From contig JAUIGN010000002.1 in the NCBI GenBank assembly GCA_030430075.1, positions 186,001 through 250,000 of the forward strand: a stretch of DNA of 64,000 nt. Reading direction: 5' to 3'. This DNA comes from a bacterium. Its GTDB lineage: Bacteria > Planctomycetota > Planctomycetia > Pirellulales > Pirellulaceae. The translations under genes were made by a program, and so were the position numbers. Below the pieces are notes generated by a model, which was given only the letters and a program-made list of their open reading frames with translations, was not told the DNA's origin and did not search any database. Within the stretch, counting starts at the first letter, position 1. Each line of letters begins with the position of its first letter. Below, one piece after another: positions 35,613-45,255 of the stretch.

Positions 35613-37937
35613 GTGTCCGAACAGCAACCGTCTCCCGCATCGATGTCCCCCGCTGCTGGAAAAGCGCCCGGTTTCGATTGGCGAATTCCGGCATTCGTCG
35701 TGGGGACCCTGGTGTACCTGGTTGTTTTTTACGCAGCCGACATTCGCAAGCTGCTGGCTTTGCGGTGGTTGCTAATTCCCGATGTGATGGTCTCCGATTG
35801 GATGGGTGGCGAAGGCGGCCAGGCCGGGATGGCGGACCGTTTGGGAATCCTCCTGGCGGCGGGCCTGATCTTGTTCGTCTGTTACGCAACCGGTCAGCTA
35901 CTGGTCAAACGACTGCTCGCGGCAGCTCACGCAAGCAGGCTCGAGCGAACTCTGTTTTCGTTCGGCGTGGGTCTGAACCTGTGGTCGCTCTACACGCTGG
36001 CGGTCGGATTGGCCGGGTTCCTGCAAACCCGTTGGGTGCTCTTCGGCCCGGCACTGCTGGTGGCGGCCTGGTGGGCCCTCGACCACTTGAGGAATTCGCC
36101 TCGGACCGCCGGGAACCGCAGCGAAATCGCCGCACCGCCGGCCTCGGACGATACGTTGCCCGGGGACGGCACCCGCCGCCGTGCACCGGACGCAGGCGCG
36201 ACGACTCCTCTCCCCGAGCCAGCGGCAACGAACGGCCGGGCTGACGCGCCGTCCGGTTGGATGCACGTTGTCGTCGCTGCGACCGTCGTCTTCGGGCTCG
36301 TCATTCTTCTGGGATCGATGCTACCCCCCTGGCATTTCGACGTCCGTGAATATCACCTGCAAGTTCCCAAGGAATGGTTTCTGCAGGGGTCTGCCGGCTT
36401 CATGCCGCACAACATCTACGGCAACATGCCGCTGGGTGCCGAAATGCACACCATTTTGGGAATGGCCCTGATGCCGGGTCAGGCGAGTTGGTGGTGGGGC
36501 GCGCTGGTCGGTAAGACCATCATCGGCAGCTACGCGATCCTGACCGGGCTGATGGTTTATGCGAGCGGCCAGCGGTTTCTTTCCGCTCGGGCGGGAAAAA
36601 TCGCCGCCTGTGTTTTCCTCTCGACCCCTTGGATCGTGCATGTATCCACAGCCGGTTTGATCGAAGGCGCGGTCGCCTTTTACTTCATGTCAACAATCCA
36701 CGCGATCATGATCTGGTATCAGGTGGGGCGCGACGACGAGGCAAACGGCGAGCGGCCGGCGGCAAGTTCTCGGGCGGAGACCGGGATCATTCTTCTCGCC
36801 GGGTTCTTTGCCGGATCCGCCGTGGCCTGTAAGTATCCTTCGCTGCTATTCCTGGTCGCACCGGCCTGGTTATTTCTGGTCTTCTTTGCCCCGCGAACTC
36901 GCCCGACCTCCAAGGACCGCCGGCCGCTCCCGTTCCATCGGCTCCCGATCGGGGTGGCCTTCCGCTGGCGGACCGGCATGCTGTTCCTGTTGGCCGCGGG
37001 CAGCGCTGCCGGCCTGTGGTTTGGCAAGAACCTGGTGTTAACCGGGAACCCGACCTACCCACTGCTCTACGAAGTCTTCGGCGGCGCGACACGGACTCCG
37101 GAAAAGGACGCCCAGTGGAGACGTGCCCACCGGACTCCCGAGGACGCGGACGGCCGAAGTTATACCGTGCCGCAATTGAGCAACAGCCTGTCTCAAGTGG
37201 CCTGGCGGAGCCAGTTCGCCAGCCCCCTGCTGTTGCCCCTGGCAGTGGCCGCCTGGATGTCACGCCGGCGCAGCTACGTCATCGGGTGGACAGCTTTCCT
37301 GCTGTTTGGATTCTGTGGTTGGTGGATCCTCACGCACCGGTTGGACCGCTTTCTGTTGCCGTTGCTGCCCGTCGGTTGCCTGCTGGCCGGGGCCGGCGCA
37401 ACCTGGTCCGCCGCAAACAGCTGGCGCTGGTTCCTGCGTCTGTTTCTTGTCTGGGCCGTATTGACGAACTTCCTGCTGGTGACTTCGAATGAAGCGGGCG
37501 ACAACCGCTATTTCGTGTCACTCGCCTCGACCCGTGTCGTTTCGCACCCCGGTCACGCCTACTTGAACGCTCATGTGGAACCAGGCTACCGCGGCCTCCT
37601 GGTTGGCGACGCTCAGGCCTTCAACGTGGCGGTTCCCGTGCTCTACAACACGTGTTTTGACGACTGCTGGTTCGACCTGCTGATGCGGGGGCGAACAACG
37701 GAAGAACGACGCGAGATCCTCCATCGCGAGCGCATTTCACACATCCTGGTGGACTGGTACGAATTGAATCGGTACCGCAGTCCGGGCAACTATGGATATT
37801 CGGACTTCGTGACACCCGAGTTGCTGCAGTCCGAGTTCGTCGCGACGGGCCTGCTCCGTCCCGTGGCCACGGACCTGGTGCCGGAAAAAGCGCAGATGTA
37901 CGAGGTCAGCGGGTGGCGCGAGGGGCCTGCACCGTAG
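35613..37937 (+). CDS. multi-spanning GT-C-type glycosyltransferase family protein
   Basis: A 774-residue integral membrane protein with about 11-13 hydrophobic segments spread over the whole length. The signature is W-H-F-D-V-R-E-Y-H-L-Q-V-P-K after the third membrane segment; its Asp and the following YHL resemble the luminal acidic motif of GT39/GT83-like enzymes. A soluble tail at about 630-774 contains LLVGDAQAFNVAVPVLYNTCFDD. GT-C enzymes transfer sugars from lipid-phosphate donors outside the membrane. GTG 35613 is the longest start; an ATG 30 bases later (35643) is equally possible, and neither has a strong ribosome binding site. The acceptor is unknown. Confidence 0.78.
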   Translation: MSEQQPSPASMSPAAGKAPGFDWRIPAFVVGTLVYLVVFYAADIRKLLALRWLLIPDVMVSDWMGGEGGQAGMADRLGILLAAGLILFVCYATGQLLVKRLLAAAHASRLERTLFSFGVGLNLWSLYTLAVGLAGFLQTRWVLFGPALLVAAWWALDHLRNSPRTAGNRSEIAAPPASDDTLPGDGTRRRAPDAGATTPLPEPAATNGRADAPSGWMHVVVAATVVFGLVILLGSMLPPWHFDVREYHLQVPKEWFLQGSAGFMPHNIYGNMPLGAEMHTILGMALMPGQASWWWGALVGKTIIGSYAILTGLMVYASGQRFLSARAGKIAACVFLSTPWIVHVSTAGLIEGAVAFYFMSTIHAIMIWYQVGRDDEANGERPAASSRAETGIILLAGFFAGSAVACKYPSLLFLVAPAWLFLVFFAPRTRPTSKDRRPLPFHRLPIGVAFRWRTGMLFLLAAGSAAGLWFGKNLVLTGNPTYPLLYEVFGGATRTPEKDAQWRRAHRTPEDADGRSYTVPQLSNSLSQVAWRSQFASPLLLPLAVAAWMSRRRSYVIGWTAFLLFGFCGWWILTHRLDRFLLPLLPVGCLLAGAGATWSAANSWRWFLRLFLVWAVLTNFLLVTSNEAGDNRYFVSLASTRVVSHPGHAYLNAHVEPGYRGLLVGDAQAFNVAVPVLYNTCFDDCWFDLLMRGRTTEERREILHRERISHILVDWYELNRYRSPGNYGYSDFVTPELLQSEFVATGLLRPVATDLVPEKAQMYEVSGWREGPAP

Positions 37938-38076
37938 CAGCAGCGAAACCTGCACTTTGGTCTTTGCCAGCGTTTGTCCGAGACGGTGCACGACATTCGC
38001 AAAGCACCAACCGACTCGCTTGTCTCCTGTTCCTTGCGGCCATCAAGACCACCGTTCCGTGCGGATCGCCGCACTG

Positions 38077-38282
38077 CTCGGCGCAAGTCTCCCCCTTTAG
38101 CTCGGCGCGGGTACCCTCATTAGCTCGGCGCGGGTCTCCGACCCCGCCGAAACCGCCGACCGAAGGTCTCCCCTGGTACGCCCTCGGATGCTGCGCGGAG
38201 GCGGGGTAAGGGGGAGACCTTACGGTCGTGGGCGGTGCGGGAAGGAGACCCACGCACAACAGGTGTGACCCGCGCACAACAG
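38077..38282. repeat. palindromic element E3a
   Basis: Two arm units (CTCGGCGCAAGTCTCCCC and a GTACC variant, period about 24) lead into a 49-bp left half (38125-38173) matching E1 and E2 with three substitutions. A longer, diverged loop follows. The right half at 38209-38253 is GGGGGAGACCTTACGGTC plus a GGAGACCCACGC arm, and two CGCGCACAACAG units end it. Confidence 0.85.
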
Positions 38283-38284
38283 CA

Positions 38285-38388
38285 CTCGGCGCGGGTCTCC
38301 CCCCTTCGCTCGGCGCGGGTCTCCCCCTTCGTTCGGCGCGGGTCTCCGACCCCGCCGAAACCGCCGACCGAAGGTCTCCCCTTCCTCC
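38285..38388. repeat. half element E3b (arm units plus left half)
   Basis: Two 23/24-bp arm units (CTCGGCGCGGGTCTCCCCC) precede a left half with no right half. The last 56 bp (38333-38388) are an exact reverse-complement match to 41082-41137 in element E4. Similarity continues for roughly 80-100 bases into the unique flank (shared ACAACGCCAG and GATGGCAGGCC). Confidence 0.88.
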
Positions 38389-38709
38389 TTTCCAGCCGTC
38401 ACAAGAACACACGTCGTCGACAACGCCAGATACCAGGAAGATGGCAGGCCGCAGGATGTGATGCACAGCATGGCCCGCCACGTCTTGGATCCGCCTCGCT
38501 ACGGTGCCGTGCCATGTCATGCCGCGCCGTCGCTACCGGCGTCGCCTGTAATCGAACGGGGCAGATCGATATGATCAGGAACGAATCGACCTGGCCATCT
38601 CCGTCTTCTGACCGCCAGCGGCGAGCGCCGGCGGAGGTCGATGGCCTCGTTAATCACCGGTCACGCACGTCGCGAGTATTCCCCTAATCAACCACTTGGA
38701 GTCACCCCG
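38389..38709. other. intergenic, flank of element E3b
   Basis: About 320 bases before the sugar isomerase gene. The first ~100 are partly homologous to the inverted flank of E4. The rest shows short CGCCGGCG-type repeats but no supported gene. GGAG at about 38698 is the ribosome binding site of the gene at 38710. Confidence 0.5.
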
Positions 38710-39531
38710 ATGAAGCTCGGCCTGATCAACTCTGCCTGGGTCCAAGCGGACCGGCCCACCGTCTACGGACTCGAAAAGACCAAGGAGCTTGGCTTTGATG
38801 TGGTCGATATCTTCATCGATCCGCTCGATGCGGACGTCCGCGAACGGAGGCTGATCAAGGATGCCTGCGATCGGCTTGAATTGCCCATCGTTTCGATTTG
38901 CTGTGTCGCGGTGGGCCTGGTCGACTTCAATCCCAGCGTCCAGAGGTTTCACGTCGAGCGTGCCAAGCGGTACCTGGACCTTGTCTACGAGTACGAAGCG
39001 GACAACCTGCTGCTGGTGCTGGGCGAGTACATTTGGAATCAGGAGGTCATTCCTCCGGAGGAACAATGGCGGATCGGGGTCGCCAATTGCCGGGAACTGG
39101 GCGACTACGCCGCCCAGTTGGGAATCAAGATTGCCCTCGAACTGGAACCGTTCAAACTGTCGTTGCTCAACTCGGTCGACACCATGGTTCGTTTCATCGA
39201 CGATTGCGATCATGAAGCCGTGCGTGCGAACATCGATGTGTCACATCTGTTGTTGGCGGATGTCGCACCGGAAGCGTTGCGCCGGCTCAAAGGCAAGGCG
39301 ATCCATTGTCACATCTCGGACTGTGACGGGAAGCGACACGGCGATTTGCCGCCGGGGCGGGGGGTCGTGCCGTTCGAACCGTATCTCCGTGAAATCAAAG
39401 CCTTGGACATCGACGGCACGATGTCCATTGAACTGGAATACTCGCCGGAACCGGAGAAGATCGTGGAATGGGTCGCGGAAGCCTATCGGGAGACGGACAA
39501 GCTCATGCAGGCCGTGGGACTACGCGGTTGA
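38710..39531 (+). CDS. sugar phosphate isomerase/epimerase (xylose isomerase-like TIM barrel)
   Basis: A 273-residue AP_endonuc_2-type TIM barrel: MKLGLINSAW at the first strand, IALELEPF with a metal-binding Glu, ANIDVSHL with Asp and His ligands, HCHISDCDG with His ligands, and a final MSIELEY. These ligands bind a divalent metal for isomerisation or epimerisation of a sugar or derivative. ATG 38710 has GGAG upstream. A Gfo/Idh/MocA oxidoreductase follows 221 bases downstream on the same strand, a common planctomycete pairing for inositol-like or unusual sugar catabolism. The substrate cannot be told from sequence. Confidence 0.87.
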   Translation: MKLGLINSAWVQADRPTVYGLEKTKELGFDVVDIFIDPLDADVRERRLIKDACDRLELPIVSICCVAVGLVDFNPSVQRFHVERAKRYLDLVYEYEADNLLLVLGEYIWNQEVIPPEEQWRIGVANCRELGDYAAQLGIKIALELEPFKLSLLNSVDTMVRFIDDCDHEAVRANIDVSHLLLADVAPEALRRLKGKAIHCHISDCDGKRHGDLPPGRGVVPFEPYLREIKALDIDGTMSIELEYSPEPEKIVEWVAEAYRETDKLMQAVGLRG

Positions 39532-39752
39532 TCCCTGGCCACGACCGGACGTCGCGAACCGCACGGCCGGGCAACTCTCTGCCGGTTGGCCGCCTGGCCG
39601 CGCCCTGCAGCGGCTTGGGGATCGCTTGTTCCGCCGACTGTCGTCCAAGTTCGGTTTGTTGCCGATCGCCGATGCCAGTCGAGAGGGTCGCGAGGCAGCC
39701 GGATCAGGGCGCAAACTTGGAATTCCAATCTGCAACGTGAAAGGGCCCTTTG

Positions 39753-40880
39753 ATGCAACCACCGCTCGCCGACATCGACTATCTCCCGCAACTCCCGCGT
39801 GACCGCACACCGGCCATCGGCTGCATCGGGGCAGGGTTCATTGTCGCCGACTGCCATCTGGTGGCCTACCAGCGGGCCGGCTTCAACGCCCTGGCGATTG
39901 CTTCCCGCGACCCCGCCAAGGCGCGGCGGGTGGCAGACCAGCGACAGGTGCCGCGGGTCTACGAGACCTACCAGCAACTCCTGTGTGACCCGGACATTCA
40001 GATTGTCGACATCGGAGTGCCCCCCGACATTCAACTGGAGGTGATCCGCGAAGTCGTCCGACACGGTGACCACATCCGCGGGGTGCTGGCACAAAAACCG
40101 TTGGGGGTCAATCTGGCGGAAGCGGTCGAGGCCGTGCAGCTCTGCGCCGACGCCGGCATCACGCTCGCCGTCAATCAAAACATGCGATACGACCAATCGG
40201 TGCGGGGCTGCAAGAGCGTTCTTGACCGCGGCTATCTGGGAGAACCCGTCCTGGCCAGTATCGACATGCGCGCCATCCCGCATTGGATGCCCTGGCAGCA
40301 ACGCCAGGGATGGGTCACCTTGCGGATCATGTCGATCCACCACCTGGACACCTTTCGGTTTTGGTTTGGCGAACCGCTGCGGGTCTTCGCCAGCGTCCGG
40401 CCTGATCCCCGCACATCGGCCAGGTTCGCCCATGAAGACGGCATTTGTGTTTATATCCTGGAGTACGCCGATGGGCTGCGCGCGACGTCCTGCGACGATG
40501 TTTGGGCCGGACCGGAGATCGCCGGGACCGAACCCGACATCGGCATACGCTGGCGCGTCGAAGGGACCGATGGCCTGGCCCGCGGCACCATCGGCTGGCC
40601 CGACTATCCGCAGCCGACGCCCAGTACGCTCGACTTCGCCACCAATCGCGCACCCGGTCAATGGTTTCAGCCGCGGTGGAACGAGGTTTGGTTTCCCGAT
40701 GCGTTCGTCGGCACGATGGCCCAGCTCCTCTGTGCCCTGGAGGACAACCGGGAACCCGAAATCAGTGGCCGCGACAATCTGCACACGATGGCCCTCGTCG
40801 ACGCCTGCTATCGCTCGGCCAAAGAACATCGGGCAGTCGAACTTGCCGAACTGCTCGAGGAACACGAGATCCGGTGCTGA
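39753..40880 (+). CDS. Gfo/Idh/MocA-family NAD(P)-dependent oxidoreductase
   Basis: A 375-residue protein. The Rossmann motif is [15 protein letters not shown] at about 22-36. The usual E-K-P active-site motif reads A-Q-K-P-L-G here, so the Glu is replaced by Gln while the Lys is kept. [10 protein letters not shown] supplies the conserved Asp-His region of the C-terminal domain. It has no signal peptide, so it is cytoplasmic. ATG 39753 has AAAGGG upstream. With the upstream isomerase it probably forms a small sugar-derivative pathway unit; both genes lie between inverted copies of the palindromic element. The substrate is unknown. Confidence 0.87.
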   Translation: MQPPLADIDYLPQLPRDRTPAIGCIGAGFIVADCHLVAYQRAGFNALAIASRDPAKARRVADQRQVPRVYETYQQLLCDPDIQIVDIGVPPDIQLEVIREVVRHGDHIRGVLAQKPLGVNLAEAVEAVQLCADAGITLAVNQNMRYDQSVRGCKSVLDRGYLGEPVLASIDMRAIPHWMPWQQRQGWVTLRIMSIHHLDTFRFWFGEPLRVFASVRPDPRTSARFAHEDGICVYILEYADGLRATSCDDVWAGPEIAGTEPDIGIRWRVEGTDGLARGTIGWPDYPQPTPSTLDFATNRAPGQWFQPRWNEVWFPDAFVGTMAQLLCALEDNREPEISGRDNLHTMALVDACYRSAKEHRAVELAELLEEHEIRC

Positions 40881-41081
40881 GGAACCGGACGCGTGGGGAC
40901 GTCGCCTGGAACGCGAGCGAAGGGGAGCGAACGGGCTGGCGAACGGGCTGGCGGGCGGATGGGCGAGCGTTCGTCGCAGGGAAGCCACGTCGGTCGTCCA
41001 GTGCGTGGCACCATGGGCCTGCCATCGGTTGGGGACCTGGCGTTGTGGACGGCGCGCATTGTTTTGACGGGGGCTGGGAAT

Positions 41082-41262
41082 GGAGGAAGGGGAGACCTTC
41101 GGTCGGCGGTTTCGGCGGGGTCGGAGACCCGCGCCGAGCGGGGGAGAGACTCGCGCCGAGCATGGGAGAGGCACGCGCCGAGCGTGGGAGAGACTCGCGC
41201 CGAGCTTAAGGGAGAGGCACGCGCTGAGCATGGGCAAGCCCCGCGCCGAGTTGGGGGCGGGG
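41082..41262. repeat. element E4, inverted half element with expanded arm
   Basis: The first 56 bp (41082-41137) are the exact reverse complement of 38333-38388. Five or six 22-24-bp arm units follow (GGAGAGRCWCGCGCCGAG), ending about 80 bases before the next start codon. The left flank (about 40990-41081) is also similar to the inverted flank of E3b. Short 12-bp direct repeats (GCGAACGGGCTG) lie just before it, near 40937. Confidence 0.88.
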
Positions 41263-41344
41263 CGAGGTCTGCTGCGTTGCGTGTGCACTCCAGCTCGTGG
41301 CATAATAAGCGCCGACGCTCACCCTCACAGAAGGAATTGAACCG

Positions 41345-42715
41345 ATGACCGATTCGCATTTCCGCCAACGACTGTGTCGCCCCACCTACAATCGCCGCCG
41401 GTTCCTCGCGACCAGTCTCGCGACCGCAGGTGCAGTCACCTGGGGCGCTCCCGCGGCACTGCGTGCCCGCAACCTGAACGAGAAACTCAACCTGGCCATC
41501 ATCGGCACCGGCGGACGTGGCGGCGCGAACATGCGTTCGGTCGAATCCGAGAATATCGTGGCGGTCTGCGATGTGAATGCGAACAACCTCAACTTCGGCA
41601 CCGCCCGGCATCCGGCCGCCCGGCATACGAACGACTTCCGCAAGCTTTACGATCATGCCAACGAGTTTGACGCGGTCGTCGTGAGCACTTGCGAACACAC
41701 CCATGCCTTCGCCACCATGCCCGCTCTACAGTTGGGCAAGCACGTCTACTGCGAGAAGCCGCTGACCCACAGCATCTGGGAAGCACGCCAGATTCGCGAG
41801 GCCGCAGCCAGGGCGAAGGTCGCCACACAACAGGGGACGCAGATTCATGCCGGCGACAACTATCGGCGGGTTGTCGAGCTGATTCAGGCCGGCGCGATCG
41901 GGGCAGTTTCAGAAACACACGTCTGGGTGAATCGCGCCTGGGGGCGGCAGTCGGAAGCGGACGCGAAGGCCAACCGCGATATCATCTCCGTCCGTGAGAA
42001 GCCAACAACCCGGATGGATGTCCCGGCCGGCTTGGACTGGGACCTGTGGTTGGGTCCGGCGCCCCAACGCGCGTTCAACAACGTCTACTTCCCGGGCCCC
42101 AAGTGGTACCGCTGGTGGGACTTCGGGAACGGGACCATGTCCGACCTGGGAAGCCACTGGGTCGATCTCCCCTTCTGGGCGTTAAACCTCGATGCCCCTC
42201 GAACGATTGAAGCCAAGGGCCCTGCCCCGCATCCCGAGATCGCCCCGGCCTCCATGGAGGTCAAGTACGAATACGCCGCTCGCGGCGAGCGAGGTCCGGT
42301 GACCCTGACCTGGTACCAGGGTTCCCACAAGCCACCCATCTGGGAAGCCGGTGGCATTCCCAAGTGGGGTAGCGGCGTGCTGTTCGTGGGAGACAAAGGA
42401 ATGCTCTTGTCCGACTACGGCAAGCATGTGCTCCTGCCGGAAGACCAGTACCAGGACTATGCTCGGCCCGAGCCTTCCATCCCGAGATCAATCGGGCATC
42501 ATGCCGAATGGATCCAGGCCTGCAAGACGGGCGCGCCGACCACTTGCAACTTCGACTACGCCGGTTGGTTGACCGAAGCCAATCACCTGGGAAACGTCGC
42601 TTATCGAGTGGGCAAAAAGCTGCAATGGGATCCCGAACAACTGCGGGCCACCAATGCACCGGAAGCCGACGAGCTGATTCATCGCGAGTATCGCCAGGGC
42701 TGGAAACTGGCGTAG
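41345..42715 (+). CDS. Tat-exported Gfo/Idh/MocA-family oxidoreductase
   Basis: A 456-residue protein with a Tat leader ([19 protein letters not shown], about residues 16-34). The Rossmann motif [14 protein letters not shown] follows, then the catalytic Y-C-E-K-P-L-T motif with the usual Glu and Lys. The C-terminal alpha/beta domain has [15 protein letters not shown]. The pre-bound NAD(P) form of such enzymes is exported folded through Tat. ATG 41345 has AAGGA 10 bases upstream. The tandem arm of element E4 ends about 80 bases before it. The substrate is unknown; planctomycete genomes carry many of these. Confidence 0.9.
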   Translation: MTDSHFRQRLCRPTYNRRRFLATSLATAGAVTWGAPAALRARNLNEKLNLAIIGTGGRGGANMRSVESENIVAVCDVNANNLNFGTARHPAARHTNDFRKLYDHANEFDAVVVSTCEHTHAFATMPALQLGKHVYCEKPLTHSIWEARQIREAAARAKVATQQGTQIHAGDNYRRVVELIQAGAIGAVSETHVWVNRAWGRQSEADAKANRDIISVREKPTTRMDVPAGLDWDLWLGPAPQRAFNNVYFPGPKWYRWWDFGNGTMSDLGSHWVDLPFWALNLDAPRTIEAKGPAPHPEIAPASMEVKYEYAARGERGPVTLTWYQGSHKPPIWEAGGIPKWGSGVLFVGDKGMLLSDYGKHVLLPEDQYQDYARPEPSIPRSIGHHAEWIQACKTGAPTTCNFDYAGWLTEANHLGNVAYRVGKKLQWDPEQLRATNAPEADELIHREYRQGWKLA

Positions 42716-42755
42716 GCACCTGCCACCGCCAGCAACGTTCTGGAGGTAACCGCCG

Positions 42756-42902
42756 ATGTCAGACCGTGGCAACCTGGAGCCGATTCCGGCAACGGCAGCG
42801 AGCGACGAATCGTGGCAGCCGTTCATTCCGGTTTCCATACGTCAAGCAACGCAACACGCAAGGCGGCCTGCCCGGCGAACGCCGGAACGGCTTCCACGGT
42901 AG
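42756..42902 (+). CDS. possible small protein, 48 residues
   Basis: ATG 42756 lies 9 bases after a strong GGAGG, 40 bases downstream of the Gfo/Idh stop codon and on the same strand. The product is 48 residues, begins MSDRGNLEPIPATAA and ends Arg/Pro-rich, with no recognisable domain. The good ribosome binding site and short spacing are the only support. Confidence 0.3.
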   Translation: MSDRGNLEPIPATAASDESWQPFIPVSIRQATQHARRPARRTPERLPR

Positions 42903-43272
42903 ATGCATTGCTATCGGTCGCTGCCGGGCGAGGTGTCCACCTGACCACACCGATCGGTTCGCGCGAATCATTCATTCATCCAAACCTGCCTGACCGTTGC
43001 AACTGGACCCCGATTCGTTCAAACGTCCCGCCAAAGCGGCGCGTGAATCCTTGTCTTGTCGCCAGCGCGTTGCGATACTGGAAGACGACATCGCCAATCG
43101 GTTCATCAGTAGTGGTCCGGTTTGCGGTCACCCGTCTGCCGGCCCGTTCCTTGCAACGTGGTTTATCGCAGGCTGACGCGTCCGAACTCGGCAGCTTACG
43201 ACGGCAACCGGTATCGCTCCCGGGTTCTCTGTTATTGCAATCGCGGTCTTCCTGTGTTGAGGAGTTGGTTCG
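42903..43272. other. intergenic upstream of the VTTYRP-repeat gene
   Basis: About 370 bases without a supported gene. A longer open frame (42812-43468) has codon use and composition unlike a protein. At 43153-43171 the motif GCAA-N1-GTGGTTTATCGCAG also occurs (with N2) at 52551-52570, upstream of the beta-propeller/dockerin gene. Confidence 0.4.
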
Positions 43273-43986
43273 ATGCGAATCTCCGGCCTGTTCGTTCTTG
43301 CTGTCGCGCCCCTGCTTTGCGTCACGGCGAGCGTTTTCGCGCAGACGACCGTCACTTACGGGACCCCCAGGGTTGTGCAGCCGGGTGAGGTCACCGCGAA
43401 TTACGCCACGACCGACGTGCCCAGCCCGCCACCGGGTGAAGCGTCGGTCCTCACCCAATCTCCGGTGACGACGGTCACGCCGGCGACAACCGCCGCTCCA
43501 GCCGCCGTCAGCCAGCCTGTCGTGACCCAATACGCACCGGCCCCTGTCACCACCTACCGCCCCGCAACGCCGCGCGGTGCCGCGATCAATTATCGGCCCT
43601 TTGTTCAAGCAACCCAGATCGACCTTTCGTCCCAACCGGTCACCACGTATCGCCCCCTCGTAACCGGTGTTGCTCCAGTAACGACCTACCGGCCCGTCGT
43701 GGCAGCGCCCGTGGTCACCGCCCCGGTGATGGCCGCACCGGTTACGACGTATCGCCCTTCCGTCGCAGCTCCCGTGGTTGCCGCGCCGGTGGTTGCCTAC
43801 CAGCCGGTGGTCGCCTACCAACCGGTCGTGCAGGCGTATGCGACGCCCCGCGTCTATGCCGCTCGAGCGACCTACCCAACCACAGCCGTCACGCCCGTCA
43901 CCACCGGCCGAGCTGTCATTGTGCGACCCAAGGTATATGTTGAAGGTCAACCGATCCGCAATTTCTTCCGCGGCATCACGCCGTAG
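43273..43986 (+). CDS. secreted Pro/Thr/Val-rich VTTYRP-repeat protein
   Basis: A 237-residue protein with a signal peptide (about 1-23, cleaved after VFAQ). The body is made of V-T-T-Y-R-P repeats (four or five copies) alternating with AAPVV and AYQPVV units. The C-terminal block RPKVYVEGQPIRNFFRG is non-repetitive. The start has GAGGAG at a good distance. Tyr-, Pro- and Val-rich secreted proteins with a conserved short C-terminus are known in planctomycetes, without a defined function. A structural or wall-associated role is a guess. Confidence 0.8.
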   Translation: MRISGLFVLAVAPLLCVTASVFAQTTVTYGTPRVVQPGEVTANYATTDVPSPPPGEASVLTQSPVTTVTPATTAAPAAVSQPVVTQYAPAPVTTYRPATPRGAAINYRPFVQATQIDLSSQPVTTYRPLVTGVAPVTTYRPVVAAPVVTAPVMAAPVTTYRPSVAAPVVAAPVVAYQPVVAYQPVVQAYATPRVYAARATYPTTAVTPVTTGRAVIVRPKVYVEGQPIRNFFRGITP

Positions 43987-44249
43987 CCAGGTTGAGCCTC
44001 GGGCGGATCGCGAACGAACGCCCGCAACATGCTCGTCCGCTCCCGTTGCTCGCAAACAGCAGCTCCGGGCGAATCGCACGAGCCTTGCGTCATTCCGTAC
44101 GTCCTGCTGGGCATGAGGTAACCATGGCGTCACGCAGTCTGGCACAAGGCAGGAACCATTCCACCCCGAAACCGACAGCTCACGTCCAACGGCCGATGAT
44201 TGAACCGCATCGGGTCGTTCGACACCGGATCGTCCTCCGGGCGGCGGGC

Positions 44250-45251
44250 TCAGAACCAGAGCGTCTTACTGGCCTGGTTGATCAGTTCCTGACCACTGAC
44301 GAACCGGCGAATATTCTCCAAGAGGACGGCCAGGTGTGCCGGTGCGATCTGGACGGAGCAGGCGGCGACATGCGGTGTCATGATGACGTTCTCCATCGCC
44401 CACAGCGGATGAGCGGCCGGTAACGGTTCGACCTCGAAGACATCGAGTGCCGCACCGGCGATCTCTCCCGCTTCGAGCGATGCGACGAGATCATCAAGCT
44501 TGACGATCGCTCCGCGGCCAATGTTGACCAGGTAGGCCGATGGCTTCATCCGTTGAAACTGGGGACGGGCAAACATGCCTTCCGTGTGGGGCGTATGCGG
44601 AGCGGCGATGACGACAAAGTCGCTGGTTGTCAACAACTCGTCCAGCCGGTCGAGCCCCCACACCGCATTGATGCCGGGCAGCGGCGGCGGCGGGTACGGG
44701 TCGACGGCAACCACATCCATCCGAAACGCCGTCGCACGCTCGGCGATCTCTCGGCCGATGGCTCCCAAGCCGACAATCCCCAGTCGGCAGTCGCTCAGTT
44801 GCGTATGCGCGCGATCCATGGCACTGACTTGACCAGGGCCCGCGGCAAACGTGGACCGTGCCGACTCACCCCCAATCGGTGCCCAGGTCGCCGACATCTG
44901 TTGCCTCAGGTAGAGATGCAGGTTTCTCGCGAAACAGAGCAAATAGGCGAAGACGTGATCTGTGATCACCGGCCCGAACAGGCCCCGCATATTGGTCAAC
45001 GTGCACGGATGATCGACCAGTTCGGGAAAGATGTAGTGTTCGAGGCTCGCTGTCGGAGACTGCACCCAGCGCAATCGGGTGGCGGCGGCCAACATCGGTG
45101 GCGTCAATTTGCCGAAAAAGGCATCCGCATCACGGATCGCCGCAACCGCCGCGGATTCCTCGTCCAGATTGACAACCGACATGGGCCCAGCGGCCGACTC
45201 GATCTTTGCCAACCGGATGTCGTCGACTGCCGGGTAAATGACCAGCTTCAT
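44250..45251 (-). CDS. D-2-hydroxyacid dehydrogenase family protein
   Basis: A 333-residue NAD(P)-dependent dehydrogenase. The C-terminal-type nucleotide domain is inserted in the middle: LGIVGLGAIGREIA (G-x-G-x-x-G), then Asp in V-A-V-D-P-Y as the ribose-binding acidic residue. The catalytic set is N-I-G-R-G-A-I-V (Arg), D-V-F-E-V-E-P-L (Glu) and M-T-P-H-V-A (His). It reduces 2-oxo acids or oxidises D-2-hydroxyacids; the exact substrate is unknown. ATG 45251 is 4 bases after the stop codon of the NlpC/P60-like gene, so the two are likely co-transcribed. Confidence 0.88.
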   Translation of the reverse strand: MKLVIYPAVDDIRLAKIESAAGPMSVVNLDEESAAVAAIRDADAFFGKLTPPMLAAATRLRWVQSPTASLEHYIFPELVDHPCTLTNMRGLFGPVITDHVFAYLLCFARNLHLYLRQQMSATWAPIGGESARSTFAAGPGQVSAMDRAHTQLSDCRLGIVGLGAIGREIAERATAFRMDVVAVDPYPPPPLPGINAVWGLDRLDELLTTSDFVVIAAPHTPHTEGMFARPQFQRMKPSAYLVNIGRGAIVKLDDLVASLEAGEIAGAALDVFEVEPLPAAHPLWAMENVIMTPHVAACSVQIAPAHLAVLLENIRRFVSGQELINQASKTLWF

Positions 45252-45255
45252 CGCG

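Noticed and set aside
42812..43468. 218-codon frame overlapping the VTTYRP gene
   Set aside because: Ser/Arg/Pro-rich composition, no ribosome binding site, and it overlaps a well-supported gene in another frame.
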